Notes: generated by a model not told the origin, from the letters alone. DNA of 64,000 nucleotides from Bombus terrestris (GCF_910591885.1 NC_063272.1:9374364-9438363); one strand, 5' to 3'. Shown: positions 27,901 through 41,700, counted from the first letter of the stretch. Translations and numbers: made by a program.

Positions 27901-30900
27901 TATTATATTATCAAAACTACCGCCTCCTCGATTTTCCACGACGCTAGATCAACTTCGAAATAATGTGAAACGAAATCTACCAATTTACGAAGTGTCGAAT
28001 CACTTTCTTCGAAAACGATTAAAATAAATCCACGGATATCGACGGAGAACGATCTCTGACGCAGCGATAACGTTTTCAGGAAATTACGAGTCGTTCCACG
28101 TGACATGCAGATCCTCGATCCAACGGTGAAAGACACCATAACGTTGCCTCTTCTCTTGGTGGCTCGAGCTCCGTCTATTTATACGGACGGAAAGGGCGGA
28201 AATGGGGTAAATACGAGAGGCGGGATCACGGAGGGCTGTTGGATATGTTCAGTTTGTTTTTGCCCCGGTAACAAAGGTTCCGCGTATTAAGTTGACGGGA
28301 CGGGAAAAGGGGAAATGCAGTTATTGTGCTACCCCTGGATCGAAATCGCCTTCTCTCCAGAACAGCGTGACGAACGTTTGAACGGAGGGTTGAAAAAGAG
28401 AATAGCAGACACGACGACATGAACGAGAATCGTTAGAATTGCGGAAAGAAGTTTCAAGTTTCAAGCAACTAGAGTATTCTGATTTGTTAAGGGTTTAGAG
28501 TTTGATGAAGATTGCAGCAGAAGCTTAAGGAATTATATTACAGTATGATAGAACAAGCAAGATACGAAATAGCGTACAGTGCAAATCCGCTTGTACGTAT
28601 TCGCACTTATAGGGACAAAATTTTAATAGCGTCTGATAAACTGAACTTTAGCTCAGCTCTTATTATTTGAACTATCGCCGAGTGTCAATCCACTTATATG
28701 AACGTGTAACAACAAGACATAAAGAGTGAGGGCACGAGTTATGTAACACGTTCATGTGCTTTGCAGTCGATAGAAGTTTGCAACATTATTTCCTGTTAAA
28801 CGAGATATTTCCTGTTAAATATATATCTCGTGGAATTCTCTGATACGAACACGAACTCCTATTAACTGAACGAAAAATTATAGATGGTGGGGAGAAAAAC
28901 TTGTTTCCTGATAGGTTGATATAAACGGAGTTCTACTGTGCATGAAGATATACTTATCAACTTTGAATTTATGGCTAAATGGTCTTTATGGACTAATTTA
29001 TGGGTAACAGATTTACGGTTTTTATAGACTATAACTTTATATATAATAGTCTTCCTACAAGAGTTTTTTTAGTATGAAATAAATGTTGCAGCTTCAAGAA
29101 TTTTAATGTGTAAGAATATATCTTTTATAATTGAGCTTCTTATGATACAAATATTAAGAAGAAAATTACTATATGAGTGTACTACGAATGAGGTCTCCGA
29201 AAATGGTCCAAGCCTGGTATACCAAGGATTAAAACATTGAATTACGGCAAATTGCAATATATTTACATATTGCACAATAACAGACAGGAGTTATATTAAA
29301 TAAAAAGTAAGAAACGACGACGATGTTTATTTAATCCGCATCTGATTTACCAAAATTCTCCAGCGATGAACAACGAATCTAACCAAAGAGCAAGTATCCT
29401 GCTCTCAAGACGAGATATTAATATTCAAGGATAACTTGAGCAGTAGCTGAAATCATAGAAAACATTGGGAACAAGAACGAGAGACGAGAAAAGAAGTTTC
29501 GGATAAATGGATCCGTCTGATTTAGATTTGCGACATCCATTGAACCCGCGTGACAATGAAAATCGTAAAGATAATCGATACATAAATTTTCCCGAGTCGA
29601 GAGAATGGGTGGAGAGACGTAAAAAGGAAAAGGACCCGCGTAAGACACAAGAGGGGAAGAGAAAGGGGGGAAAAAGAAGTAAGCAGAATCGACTGGGTCG
29701 CGTAAATCAAGGGGTGGCCAGGTCGATTCCACTGCAACCCCTACGTTCGTGAGACTTCTATCACTGCTGGTGTTTTATCGAGCGGTTCCCGTGCCACAGC
29801 CTACCTTCAACCTTAAATTACAAGGTCGCCGCTATAGAAAGCCCGCAAAGCACAGGTATTCCCTAGCGTGTAAGTCGTCGTGTCAGGGACGAAGACTCGA
29901 ACGTTGTTAACGAAACGCTATCGTGTTTGATTCGAACGACGCACAGGGTAACTTGTACAGAGTACTTCAAGGTTGAGCACTTTTCGAAGTAGACGATGAA
30001 TTTTTATTCGATAGATAGGAATATTTTCATCGAAAGAATTCGGTGTTTCTAATTTAAAAAATTGGTGAATTTTCATTCGAGAATGTTTTGACGAAAAACG
30101 TATTGCTTGTTATCCATAGCTGGAAGATTAGATTATACGATATCGAGGATTAAAAAATTGGGATATGTTGGAATACGATCGTTGGAATCTTCAGTCTGCA
30201 ATTTCGTCGAACTAACTGCTAATTTGTCAGATTTTTAACTGTAGGGATTGTGGATGCTTTTAACGACTGCAGATTTGGAATTAGAGATCTCGAAATGGTG
30301 GGATTTTTAAATTGAGAATTTTATGGTTAAGAATAGTAAGATTTTATTGGTTGGAATATTGACATTTTTATTCTGATTGTAAGATAAAAAAAGAAAAAAC
30401 TGTGGAATTTAAACTGGTAGATTTTGGGCTCTAGAGAATCGTATCTCTAAAATGTAGATCCTTAGAATTTAGGTTCCTGGGATTTAGGATTATATATCTT
30501 GGGAGCTTGAAATTTAGCGTTCTAAGGATTAGCACCATGGAATTTACGACACTAGAATCTAAAAGGATTAAAGACTCTATAACAGGAAATTTAGCTGCTC
30601 GGTATTATTTTAACCTAGATTCATCATCGTTATCCAACTGGAGGCTAACAAGGTGTGTCAAAACATGTCCATCCTCTCGTCAACAAATATTTTTCTCAAT
30701 TTTAACTTCTCAGTCTGAAAGGACGAATCAAGCTATTCTTTTGGCTTGTCTGTGTTGTTGACTTAGTCATGTATTTCATCAATAATTCTTAAAAGAATTT
30801 CTAAATAAGAGACGACCTGGACAAGTAGGTCAGGTAAAAATATGTGCTACTTATTCCAGACATATCTGCTGAAATATTTACGGAAATTGATTTATTGAAT

Positions 30901-33900
30901 TGATTAGAAACATATCACATATTTATAAATATATAAATATATGTATTTATAGACACATATCTATACATTTTTATAAATACATAAATTAGTTTTGACAAAT
31001 TTTAATGCAAAATTACAAATAAAAATTGTAATAAATCTCTTTATAAGTCTACTTCTGCGAGAAATTTCACCTTCGAATATCTTGCAAATACATAGAATGT
31101 ACATAATATGAAAAAAAAAGAAAAAATAAAACAGTGAAACAGATCTTTGCATAGTTGTATTCATGAAAATAATATAAATTCGCATAAACTCCACTAATAT
31201 AACAAATTATAAAGATGTCCAGTACCTTTTAACTTTCTAAATAGGAAGTAAGCTACTTCCCACGCATCAGTTCTACCTGAATTCCCACACTTTCAGCCGT
31301 TATACATCACGATTTATCAAAAGCGGATCATCCACGTTGATAAGCTATAGAAAATTGTCGTGAGATTCTATGACGCGTATAGTTTCACCATTTCGTCGGA
31401 TGAAATAGGATAACGAGTATGATTCAAGAGGGAAAGCGGAGGAGAATGTTGAGGAGTAAAGGGGTGGTTTCGCGAATGGTTAAATGGAAAGCGATTTAAA
31501 CCCCTCGGACCAGATTTATTTTGCAATTTAGCCTGACAGTATGCTGTTCATCTCGCGAATCTGTGATTTCCAACTTAAATAATTCATAGCCCCTAATACG
31601 AATAGTAATGACGGCCGTTTAAAATCCCTGTCTCGTTGAAATATTCAGGTCGCAAGAATTTTCCTCCATCGCCTCCGTCGACGAAATAAACGAAACCATA
31701 ACTGTTTACGTGACGATTGAATTAACGATTGTAAATCAAAACAACGCCAGGAATATTTCAACGAGAGAAAGACAGGGTGAACCATTAATTTGAATCCCGT
31801 TGCTGACCAACGGGGGTAGGTGGAAGCGTGGAAACAGGCGATCATTGTTAGAGCGAGTGGTGATGTTGGAATCAGAGAAATCGAAAGAAGAATTTGGTCA
31901 TTTTTGTTGCATCTTTTTTATCTTTCTTTTTTTTGAAGGAATCCGTACGTCTGACATTTCGTTCGATATTTAGTTTAGTAATGCGGCAAAAGTTACACTT
32001 TTAATTTGAGATTTGAGAATTTAATGGTAGAATCATTGATCTTTAATATGTATCAATATATTATACGTACGATTTAAATATAATTGGATATGTGTAGTCA
32101 AGATTAATTTTGAAATATTTAAAAAAAGAAGATAAAAGAATTTTAATTACCTTCTATTTTCTAATCAAAAGATAAGAAACTTTCCACCTTTGAGTCTTAG
32201 TTTCTTAACCATAAACTAAGAAATTTTCCGTTCATCCCCTTCGCTAACAAATACATTAAAAAGTAACCATATTATTTTTAATGCTCTCCCTTCTTCACCT
32301 ACTAACACTTCCTTCATCTTTTAGCACCTTGCAAGAAGAAAAAAGATTGCCGTTTCTTCTTGCAGCCTAATAAAATTCCCATTTCCAGTGTGTTCTTTTA
32401 AAACCCGGATTCCCAACCTATATAAATATTTTTATGCCTATTTAAATATTTAATAAGAATTGCGTTCTGGAATACCAATTTTCAATATACTTTTACCTGA
32501 TTAAAAATGCTCTTTTCTATATACACAATCTTGCTCGAATTGCGACTGAACAAAGCTACTCTCTAGATCGTAAGATTTTGGGAATAAAAATTAATTGTTA
32601 ACTTTCCAAACATTAAAGAGCCGGTGTTTTTTTTTCGAAGAGAAACTCCGGAAGAATATCGTCACGAATATCGCATAAGGAAGGAACAGAAGTAGGAAGG
32701 AACGCGATGTCTCGAAATGGAAGATGTTTCGCGAACTAGCTCTGAAAATTGCGATCGTGGCGATGATTCGCGCGTAGCACAGCGTTGGATGCGACACGAT
32801 TCAGCAGAATCCGAAATTGCTGACTACCACGCGCTTCTGTTTCCCGTTCTCGCGGTTTTATCCGGTGCCATCCCCGGTGGCTTCCGTGTTTATGCCACGC
32901 GAACCACCAGTTTTGCCGTATCCTCCTTTCGACCGGTTCTCTCATCCCTACCAGAGACGATTATACGTCATAATTTCCGTTTAATTGACTAATATCCTCG
33001 CCACGGCGGCCAACAACCGGCCGAAAACGATAGTCGGAACACGGTTCTCTGTATATTAGGTTACGTTATAAGCGCGAGGCATTATCGCGTTATTACAACG
33101 GGGTGAAAACGCCAGTTGATCTCCTACGTATACACCGTAAATGTTGTAATTAAAATTTGTTGCTCCTACCGTGTTCGGAAACTTTGATTATAAAGGTTGA
33201 TTACTGGTTGCATAGATGGTAAGAGATGTTACGTTAGGTTATTGTAAACTATGATGGAAGTTTCGGTTGATCTGTTTAATGGATAGTACACGTTACATCA
33301 TGGGGTTATTACGGGTATTACGATATCAGTTCAGCGGCTACTGGCATCGGATAACCCCACTTTTGATCTCGCTGCGGATACATTTTGGCGGAGATTGTAT
33401 TAGATGTTATAGGAGCTTGAGGAAAGTTTAGAAGTTAAACTACTTTGGTAACCTGTTTTTCGAGCAGTTAACTTATTTGGAATCGTTTTAGCCAATTGAC
33501 GAAAGTTCTATTAAGATATAACTTCGTATTTGGTTTAGTAACATTTATATTTAGTACGTTCCGAAAGAAACGAAATACCTCAGAAGTAGTTAGTCTTTTT
33601 AGCTGATATTAGATTTTAATAGTTACCATATGTATCATAAATTTAAATCATCATTATTGAAACAATACGAATTGCAATAAATATCGTAAATTTATTTCTA
33701 ATGACGACTCTAGACAGTCAATCGATCTAAAGTCTTCTTTAAAAGGACAACAGTTAACGAAGACGTGGGAAACCTTATATTAGAAATAAATGCAAGTTGT
33801 CAAACAGGTCTTTTAATAAAACCGAACTTACCTTAGCACGTTTGGTGTACTTCAGGTATTGATAATGATGATTGTCATAGTTGAAGACATGAGGAGTCAA

Positions 33901-36900
33901 AGTGATGTCACGGTTCCGCGACATCTTGCCAGAGAGTGATTTCTGTCTTTGCAGCTGCATCTTCTTGTTGTGTGTACGCAGGTCGGCCACTGGAAAATTC
34001 AATTCGTAACGTAGATTTTCATAAACGAAATGCACGATGAAGCAAAAATCATGGGAAAGTTCACCGCTGGAAATTCGGAATGGCGAAACGAAGACTCATT
34101 AAACGCGTGTAAATAAATGAGCATTTGCATTCGACACACGCGGCGACAAGCTTTCCCATGATTTTTAAACAAACGCGACGACATTGTCGGCCACAATGCG
34201 ATAAAACTCGGTTGTCGACGTTTACACGGCCGTTTCCGAATATTTTATGCCTTGTCCGCCGTAGCTTTATTAGCCGACCTGGGTTCGTTCGCATCGCGTT
34301 TAACTGCCAATGCTGTTTTCCGCCCGTGTCTATAATTAAACATAAAAACGGAGGTGAAATGAAAAGTATTTAAAATAACATTCGACAACGTCGAGTTAAT
34401 CTCTGAAGATATCTCGAAACGTTCGTGGATGTGGATGTTTTCCAATAATTTCATTCGATCGATGTCTTGAACATACATACGTGTATTGCCACTTACGCAG
34501 TTAGATTGACGTTGATAGATATTTTAACTTCCGTTCCTCGAATATAACCGAACCATCAATTCGGATTTTCTCAAACAATACCACGATAATCTATTGTTTC
34601 AGAGAAATATATGAACCCCTTCTATTATCTTCAAACTGTACTCTTACTTATGTAAACTAGATTGATGTTGATGGACTTTATGGATCTCGATTTCTAGAAT
34701 AACATAATTGAAAATTCAACGTATGAAACTTTAATGGACAGCCTTAACAGGAAATATCGTAAGAAAACACTGTACGATATACGCTTGTCATTTCATTTAC
34801 GATATTCCATCTGATTAATTAAGCGATGCGTCAAGTTCATCTATGTATATCGAGAAAGAAAAGAAAACGATGGAAATGTTTCTGAACTTCAAAGCGTAAT
34901 ACGTTTCCTTAGACTCGGACTCGTTCCCTCACTTCGAGAACACGCGGCCTCGTACGCTTTAACAGTGACATTATTGTTCTAACAGGCAATTATGAATATT
35001 CATAGTAGATGTGTTTGTCCGTGGAAGCAGGCGGAGAGACGCAAATACGAGCTCCACTGCTAAACCGACAATGCGCGGTTGCCTATGAATAAACTAACGA
35101 ATTAATTCCAGCTGTAAAATCAGAAAACGTTCGCGCGAATTCGAGATTACGAACGGTTCGTTAAGGTAATTAAACGTCTCCCCCATCCCTATATGCGTCC
35201 TATTTTCAAAATATATAATAAGAAAAAAGAACATTGCAATTCATTCATTACAAAAATAAAGGAAGAAATAAAAAAGGTTGTTCTACAAAGAGATAAGAAA
35301 AAATGTTTCCATTTATAAACGCGTGAAAATTCGTTTTGGGAAATTGATCGGGGACGTTCTCCGGTTTGATACCGCTATCGATATCGATTCTGAATTTTCG
35401 ATACGCCACAAAGGAGTATCCTGGAACCATTAATTCGCCTCTCAAAAGCTGTCTGCGATAAATCAAACCGGCTTTCTGGATAATAAATCGAGTTTGCATG
35501 GCCTATATTCGCCTTTCCCTATCTTTCGTGTATCCTTCATTCCTGTATCCCTTTTTACGTACCATCGCGAAAGCTGCGTTTTGTTATGTTAATTCAATTT
35601 CCAACTTTATTGCAATCCATGAATTTTGTACGTGCCGATCGGAAAGAAGATTTTTAACGTATTAGTCCTAAGACGCTTCAAGTTTTAGAGGTCTCGAATG
35701 AAACGTGAATATTTTCTTTTAATATTTTGCGTCTTACGGTTGAGAAAAGCATGATCCGATCGGAAATGAACGCAGAGAGAAAATGAGCCGAAGCGATCAA
35801 ATGCAACGTAATCGGTTAATGCAAGCAGAGAAATATCAAAGTTTTTCGGTATCTCGAGTATTTTAAGCAGATTCTACACGAAGTTGACCTGAATACTTGG
35901 CTGCACGCGAAGAGAGGATGTCGCGGATAAATTGCCCCACGCGAGTTTCTTCAAGGCTGAAAGAACTGTAAAATTCTTCTACTTTAGACTTTCACGGAAA
36001 TCTAATTTTCAACTCTTGGTACTTTATCTTGGCGGAAACTACTGTATAAACTTCTACATCTCCTCCAAAATTTTATATCAAGTTAGATATATGTAGTTTT
36101 TATTCTGGATGCTTTAAAAGGGTGCGCTATGCAAATCACGACACGCGAGTTTTTGTGAACCCTGAAATAACTGTAATATCGTTTTACGTTAAGTTTCGTT
36201 GGCGTGTTTGGCGTGTGATTAAATTCAAATAGAATTCATGTAGAAATGATTAAATTTATTATATAATACTACATAATAATATTTAACTACAGAGTACCAT
36301 CTATTTTCGTGCGAGTTTCTACGCAAACTGTGGTAAAAGGAAATTTATGTTATTTCAAAATTAAAACGTTCTTTCTGAAATAGATAGAATTTCATACTAA
36401 ATGACGTTGTACTAATAATTAAATTATATTCTGGCGTGAGAAACGTACATGTGATACGCCACGCTCAAATGTCATTTGACGCCAAGGGGTTGATTTCTAT
36501 TCCGATCCCATATAGATGATCCCTATTTTTAGAGTAACTTTTTTTAATATTAAACTTTATGAGAATCAGGTCATTTGTTATTCGTTTATCCACATATGTA
36601 TTTTAGAATATAAAAGCTACATCTCTATTGATTTTTTGATTTTCATGTCGCTTGAAGGATAAAGAGAAGCATTTGTATCTGTCGCAGCTAACAAGAGGAG
36701 TACAGCTAACACGAGTCTTTAAAGAACAATGTATAATAATCCACCGATTCGTTTGTAATAATATACAAAATACAAAAGACATAGGTAAAGACATAAATAA
36801 CGTACTTCGACTCGAAATCAAACTAAAAAAGTGGAAGTTTAAAAAATATAAAATCGATTGCCAATATATTGAATCCTAAAATTGGTCTTTTCATATACAA

Positions 36901-37397
36901 CTGAATTTTTACCAAGAATCTCGTATACAAATCCTTCGTCTCAATAGATTAGATTCGTTTTCAAAGTTGATGGAATTTTACCAAAATAATAACGGAACTA
37001 AACGAAACAATACTCGATCTCTAATTTCTCTAATATTCTATTATTCCAAATTTTCCTTCCGTTCAAATTCATTGACCAAATAGCAACATCTGTTCTATCC
37101 GTATCGCCTGTTTTACCTTTTAATTTGCAACAAGGCTTGTTCCATAAGCAGTTTGATACGCAAGAACGATGTTCACGCGAGCTCGAACCCACTGACACCG
37201 ATTTCCAGCGTTTAGAAAACGTTTCCGCGACGAGATACACGCGATCCTCACCTTTGCAGGGGCAGAATCCTTTGCAGGCGATGCGAACTGACGTGTGGTG
37301 GATGCAATTGTGGTATTCCAGTCGGCATGGCGAACTGTATGTGCGATTATCGCTTCCGCAAAGGAACGTCGGCTTCACCACAGGACATTCTTGACAT
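9988..37397 (-). CDS. cow: Testican/SPOCK-type proteoglycan, Carrier of Wingless orthologue (5' exons not found)
   Basis: Testicans are secreted matrix proteoglycans; Drosophila Cow binds Wingless and affects its spread. Visible minus-strand exons, in transcript order, are 37397-37252, 33989-33832, 15259-15043, 11733-11574, 10422-10196 and 10118-9988 (stop TAG at 9990-9988). Phases agree at all five junctions and give 345 residues. Domain order: (a) the C-terminal part of a follistatin/Kazal domain, CQECPV then LCGSDNRTYSSPCRL and CKGFCPCK; (b) a basic linker; (c) an EC calcium-binding domain with LLDWFSVVMAD, a canonical EF loop DSDNDGRLSLSE, a second loop DTDGDIFVNGPE and EWCGCF; (d) a thyroglobulin type-1 domain, CDSRGYYRSTQC to CWCV; (e) an acidic tail with DLDDDEDGG. 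Kazal-EC-Tg1-acidic tail is the testican order. SMOC was rejected because its EC domain is C-terminal and it has two Tg1 domains. The first visible exon starts mid-codon, so signal peptide exons exist upstream. I see no Ser-Gly site in acidic context in the visible part. Confidence 0.92.
10423..11573 (-). other. cow intron, 1.15 kb
   Basis: This intron lies between the first EC EF-hand exon and the exon with the second EF-hand and the Tg1 domain. It splits the second EF loop after Gly. No gene or repeat is recognised inside it. Confidence 0.85.
11734..15042 (-). other. cow intron, 3.3 kb
   Basis: Phase-1 intron inside the EC domain. It contains only short unconvincing open frames (for example 12429-12716 minus and 13378-13608 plus) with no recognisable motif or suitable splice context. 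No mobile element is recognised. Confidence 0.8.
17671..17878. mobile_element. Non-autonomous mariner-type MITE, copy 1
   Basis: A non-coding element of about 210 bp with terminal inverted repeats. The left end reads TAGGTTGTCCGAAAAGTGTC; the complement of the right end reads AGGTCGTCCGAAAAGTTTC. TA flanks both sides, as expected for Tc1/mariner insertion. Copy 2 at 53191-53402 shares the same internal sequence, including the block around GAACAAAATGGATC. It encodes no transposase. Confidence 0.75.
20206..20229. repeat. Perfect 24-bp palindrome
   Basis: Bases 20206-20229 read identically on both strands, with the half-site CCGAACGATTAA. Two TAAT cores lie at the centre. It sits in the large cow intron. 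It could be a dimeric transcription factor site or chance. Confidence 0.6.
20995..21022. repeat. CT microsatellite
   Basis: A run of CT dinucleotides with one or two interruptions, within the large cow intron, followed by TTTC-rich sequence to about 21060. Confidence 0.85.
23330..23342. repeat. C13 homopolymer
   Basis: Thirteen consecutive C in an otherwise AT-rich region, immediately after a GC-alternating stretch. Its length may be unreliable in an assembly. Confidence 0.8.
23747..24578. repeat. Minisatellite of TGAATCTTT-like units with higher-order duplication
   Basis: About 830 bp built from 9-base units such as TGAATCTTT, TGAATCTTC, GAGTCTTCGAG and TCGAATCCTCG. Two blocks of roughly 97 bases, starting at 23881 and 24121, are identical, so a 240-bp block was duplicated. 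From about 24365 a different subfamily appears, a near 24-base period with TTTGAATGCTTGAATTTC. The complement strand is open for about 199 codons (Lys/Asp/Ser/Arg-rich). That reflects the stop-free unit in a 9-base register rather than a gene. It lies in the large cow intron. Confidence 0.9.
33990..37251 (-). other. cow intron, 3.3 kb
   Basis: A phase-1 intron directly after the CxC end of the Kazal domain exon. No gene or mobile element is recognised. The open frame 35248-35499 (minus) has no known motif. Confidence 0.8.
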
Positions 37398-38567
37398 CTG
37401 GAACAAAAGGGGGAAGCACGCGCGCGCGCGTCGTTAAATGAAACTGTTCTCCGCGCAACGCTTTAATTGCTCGAGTGCATTTCCCTTCTATTTTCCCTTC
37501 ATTCTCTATTTCCATAACTTTGTTTCCACCGCACAAAGTGGGCGATATTAAAATACCGCGAACCTACGCTCCCTACGAGCAGATTCTCACATTTTTAGAT
37601 CTTTCTGTTTCCCCTCTTTTAACGATCTTCCCTCGTTTTGATAAACTTTCGCTTGGTAGTAGACATTCAAACGCGGTATTTTCCTGCTTTGCATTTGTCG
37701 TCGTTGATACGACTGCAATTAGCAACTCGTTGTTAATATTTCATTTCTGATAATAATAGCAACAACTTAGCTTTGATATCACAAAATCTGTGTTGTCTCA
37801 TTATGCATTTTTCCATGTCTCGATTAAAGTATTAGTCTGTCACTTATAAGATAGAAGACGTGTTATTTTCGTGCAATGGATTCGAATATCAGTTTATAAT
37901 CAGCGGTGTCCACTATCAAATTTCCAATTTACCAAAGAGAGAAATCGTCGAGTAACGAGATAATTCTACGACAAACATATAAATTTCATTAGATTTAATT
38001 ACGAATAGTTAATTACGAATTTCTAGCAAGTAGTTGAAGAATGACTTTAATTTTTGGATTTATTCTTTCATTCGCTCAAACTGTGTCGATTATACCGTAC
38101 AAAGATAATAACCAAGGCAAAAGTGATCATGCCCTATTCGTTAAATAGAGGAATTTTCTTCCAAACAAATCTACAATGTTTCCAAAACAAGTCGAAATAG
38201 CTGGCTTTTAACGTAATACGATAAAAGGCGATTCAGAGGATGCTTTTCATTAGCGTAGCATAGCTTGATTAAAAAAGTAAATTACTCTATTATTCCTTTT
38301 CGTATCTGTTTCTTTTTTCTTTTACTAGAACAAAGGGTAATTAAATGGATTTTGCATATAGCGAGGAGCGTTCCTCAACGTAATAAAGGAACTGTATTAA
38401 AAACTAAATTTCGCTTTTCAGCCCGTGTCGTGTATCGTAATTATATAACATAATAACGTCGATAAAGTACTGGGAGCAGGGATGGTTGAGTTCTTTGTCA
38501 AAATTCGCTTGCCATTCCCTCCCTCGTGTAGGGCGGAAAAAATTCCGGAATTTCCGTAACGCTAGAC

Positions 38568-38609
<42 letters not shown>

Positions 38610-41255
38610 CATAATCGTTAAGCACTGCATCGTCGTAACACGAAATTACCAGGCTGTAAGGGTTGGGCGCCCGTCTGCGCGCACCAACAATGTTGCACGT
38701 CTCATGAACAGGGATGTCTCGTAAACTGAAATACTATTATAATGCGTTTAGCGTGCTCACACGAGCGGCTATGTTAATTATAATTTTATAATATTACTTC
38801 CTGCATATATTATGCCATTAAATTTTCTTTGCTTAGAATTCCCTTAACGGGACAGTGAAAAATGTTCCCGACACCGGAAACCACTGGGAAACGCGATGGC
38901 GCATGGCAGAGAGCCAGATAAATATCGCTGCGAATCGTGTAACCTGTGAACATCAGTGTATTCTTCCTGTGTTTCGATAATGAAAGCATCCTCGTATTTG
39001 GAATTTATTCGTTAGACGATAGGCACCGTGTGAATTAAGTGATTTATGACCGTGTTGATGATGTTTCCGTTATTCGGGATTTTGGAATTCTCTTGATAGA
39101 ATGGTTTTTGAGATTGTATCGACTGATCAATGAACAACTGATTTAGTTAGCCTTCTTAACTAGATCATCAAAATTATCATGTGATTATCGTAGATTTAAA
39201 CAAGTCGTTGTCTACAATCAAATCACGTTGAATCTTCCTAATGGAACGATACAAATTGCCATAAATATATTGCAATAAGTTTCTTCGGGTGTGTAACTGA
39301 TTTGTGAGAACACTGATTCTATCGTTACACTCGTTTCACTCTCTCACGCTTCGCATCAATTTTCTTTGTAATTAAACAATAAAAAAAGACAATGATCCTC
39401 TTTCTTTTCAATCATAAAATTATAACAATTGCTCTAATTGCAACAATTTTTCTCAACTCTTTAACTAACGAAGATATATGCGCGATATTTACAAAAACCG
39501 ATTCCACTCTTCGCTCGTTTCATTCTCTTAGGCATCACATCGATTTTCTTCGCAATTAACCAGTCAAAAAGGGCAATGATCTTCCTACTTTTCAACCATA
39601 AACTTATAATGCTTGTCCCCGATTACAACGATTTTCCTGCAATAGCAGGAGCTAATGAAAATGTACATGCGATATTACAAAAACTTCTTAATTACATCCA
39701 TTCGATCGAGCCACAAAAATTTCAACCATAAATTACAATCTCTTTTCCGTTCTACAGAGAATCCACTAGGCGCTTAATCATTCCTCCGCTTCATCCTCCA
39801 TCTTTAATCCTCGAAACGAAAATAAAAAGAAGAAATTACGCTCCTTCAGGTTGCGTCAGCTGAAATTCTCGAGCCGGTTTCTCGATTAGCAAGCTCGAAT
39901 CAACAGTTGTAGCTACGAAGAGCACGGTATAAATGGTACCGCGTAGAATTACGAGCGGTTATGGCGGCATAATAAAGAAGGGTCGCTCTGCGGATTCGGC
40001 CACAATGCCGACCCGCTAGGTTGCGCCTCGAGAATTTGTGGTTGTCGGCAAACGCGTAATTAGTTTAAACCGAGTAACGCGGTAATTAAGCCGGTTTAAC
40101 TCCTTTATCAAGACGGGGCCTGCGGCTTCTCGGCCACCTCTTCTCGTCGTCCACGAGAATTCGCTTTCTGACTCGAGCTAGGTGACTTGCAACGTTCGTG
40201 GACATATTTCTAAAGGATGAAAAACAACGAAGCTTTGATATCAGGAAGATTCGATATTAATATTTCAGGAACAAATTCCTGATTCAGGAACAAATTTCGA
40301 TTCCAGTTGTCTCTGTTTTATTAAAAAAAAAAAGAATCTTGTAGAATGGTTGTGAATTTCATAGGTTTGTATAAATAAATTTTCAAGAATTTATCATTCT
40401 TATGTCCAAATATTTGACGAAGATATTTAATACCGATTAATACCGATGGATTGTTCCTTGGCGATAGGAAATTTGTTTGGCTAACAGACTGTTTAACGCA
40501 TTTATGGGAAGTTTGATGGTGCAAGAAGGTGCATAATACGCGTGATATGCGAAAATATATGAGATATGATGTTCGTTGGATTAACAAAATTTCTGCTCAA
40601 GTTCCATTTCTTTCGTTGTGTCGATAAAAATAAGAAATTGCACAAACGTTCGCAGTCTAGTTGTTAACAACAGAAAGGTTCAAAATCAACTCTATCCAAA
40701 GCAAATACATTGATCCTTTACTTACTCGATAACTTCTGAAACCACAATGTTGACTGTAAATAATGTGTACTAACATCTCTGCAGTCTGTTAAATGGAAAG
40801 TTTTTGTCGAAACCGCGAGACTAAAATTGTTACTTATCAATTATTCGATCGGTTCGATAACGTCAGAGTCGATTGGCCACGTAATCTCGATACCTGCTTC
40901 CGGGAACGAATTAATTCGCGCGTGCGTTCGATTGCATTCGTGCAATTTCGTTCGCTCGATGAAACGAAACCGCTGGTCGTAATTAATCGAGCATCGTTAC
41001 AGATTGTTAATCGACGATTTAATCCCTGGCTTGTTTTGATGGGAAACGGATGGTTCTTTATCCGTTCTTTAAATATCTTGAAATTTGTCCTCGATATGAA
41101 ATATAAATTACTATTGTTTCATATTTGTTTTCATCGCATAATTTTAGACTAATTTTTTGATCTTATTTTGTTCATATTGTTTCCAATATGTTTCCCATTT
41201 ATGTCATGTACAGTAAAATGTTAAACATTAGACATTTGTTAATTGAAATTGAATC
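37398..41255. other. Non-coding region upstream of the cow Kazal exon
   Basis: I searched the minus strand for the missing upstream cow exon, which should carry a cysteine-rich segment ending two bases into a codon. The best splice-flanked candidate (about 38643-38717) fails on phase and in-frame stops. A GC-alternating tract lies at 37418-37430 and a GA microsatellite at 38568-38606. The open frame 40793-41152 (plus, 119 codons) has no recognisable motif. I also looked here for a CTR9 first exon and found none. Confidence 0.6.
38568..38606. repeat. GA microsatellite
   Basis: About 19 GA dinucleotides with one interruption, read directly from the sequence. Confidence 0.9.
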
Positions 41256-41700
41256 TGTAGCGGCACATGAGTTAGAGGACAATTCAAATCATGCTGTTGT
41301 TTTGCCTCGGGACATTGACACAGCCTTGACGCATGAAACGTAATGATAAATAAACTCCGGGCAAAACAATGTCGCCGCTACATGTAACTGTCGAATAAAG
41401 ACGAATTTGAATTTTTCGACTTTCCCCCGACCAGTATAAATAAACGGACGCGTTCGCGAACGGGTAGTTATTATCTGAGTTATTATTCGAGTTATTATTA
41501 GAGTTAGTATCTATCACTATCTACAAGTATCTTTCTGTATCGACTATCTACCGAGTTATCGAGCGAGCATTTGCTGAGTATTAATTAGCAATTTTACTTT
41601 GCGATTTATACTCTTATACTCTATACTGTATACTAATTCAGTATTTTAAATATATTCGACGGTTACGACAACGAGCAATAACATCTAGTAAATCTCACCG
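41256..41700 (+). mobile_element. LTR-like fragment, copy 1 (right end uncertain)
   Basis: It begins TGTAGCGGCACATGAGT, the expected TG start of an LTR, and contains AACTCCGGGCAAA at 41353 and a TATA-like block GTATAAATAAACGGACG near 41434. Short TTATT-rich repeats follow. An inverted copy of the start (ATGTCGCCGCTACA) lies at 41369-41382. A second, more diverged copy on the opposite strand at about 45700-46038 shares these blocks in the same order. No reverse transcriptase, primer-binding site or clear target duplication is visible, so a solo LTR is inferred rather than shown. It ends just over 100 bases before the first visible CTR9 exon. Confidence 0.45.

Larger units (their letters stand above)
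15260..33831 (-). other. Large cow intron, 18.6 kb
   Basis: A phase-0 intron between the basic linker exon and the start of the EC domain. It holds a mariner-type MITE (17671-17878), a 24-bp perfect palindrome (20206-20229), a CT microsatellite (20995-21022), a C13 run (23330-23342) and a minisatellite of about 830 bp (23747-24578). I recognise no nested gene, tRNA or conserved microRNA. The many short open frames show no motif. Cassette exons flanked by phase-0 splice sites cannot be excluded by eye. Confidence 0.75.

Noticed and set aside
9988..37397. SMOC (magu/pentagone) as the identity of the matrix gene
   Set aside because: The Tg1 domain lies after the EC domain and is followed by an acidic tail, and no second Tg1 domain was found. 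That is the testican order.
38643..38717. A splice-flanked minus-strand segment as the missing upstream cow exon
   Set aside because: It has a plausible acceptor and donor, but the frame with cysteines has a stop, and the frame with the right phase would create a stop at the junction with the Kazal exon.
40793..41152. A 119-codon plus-strand frame as the missing first CTR9 exon
   Set aside because: It lacks the conserved CTR9 N-terminal motif and a suitable donor in phase 0.
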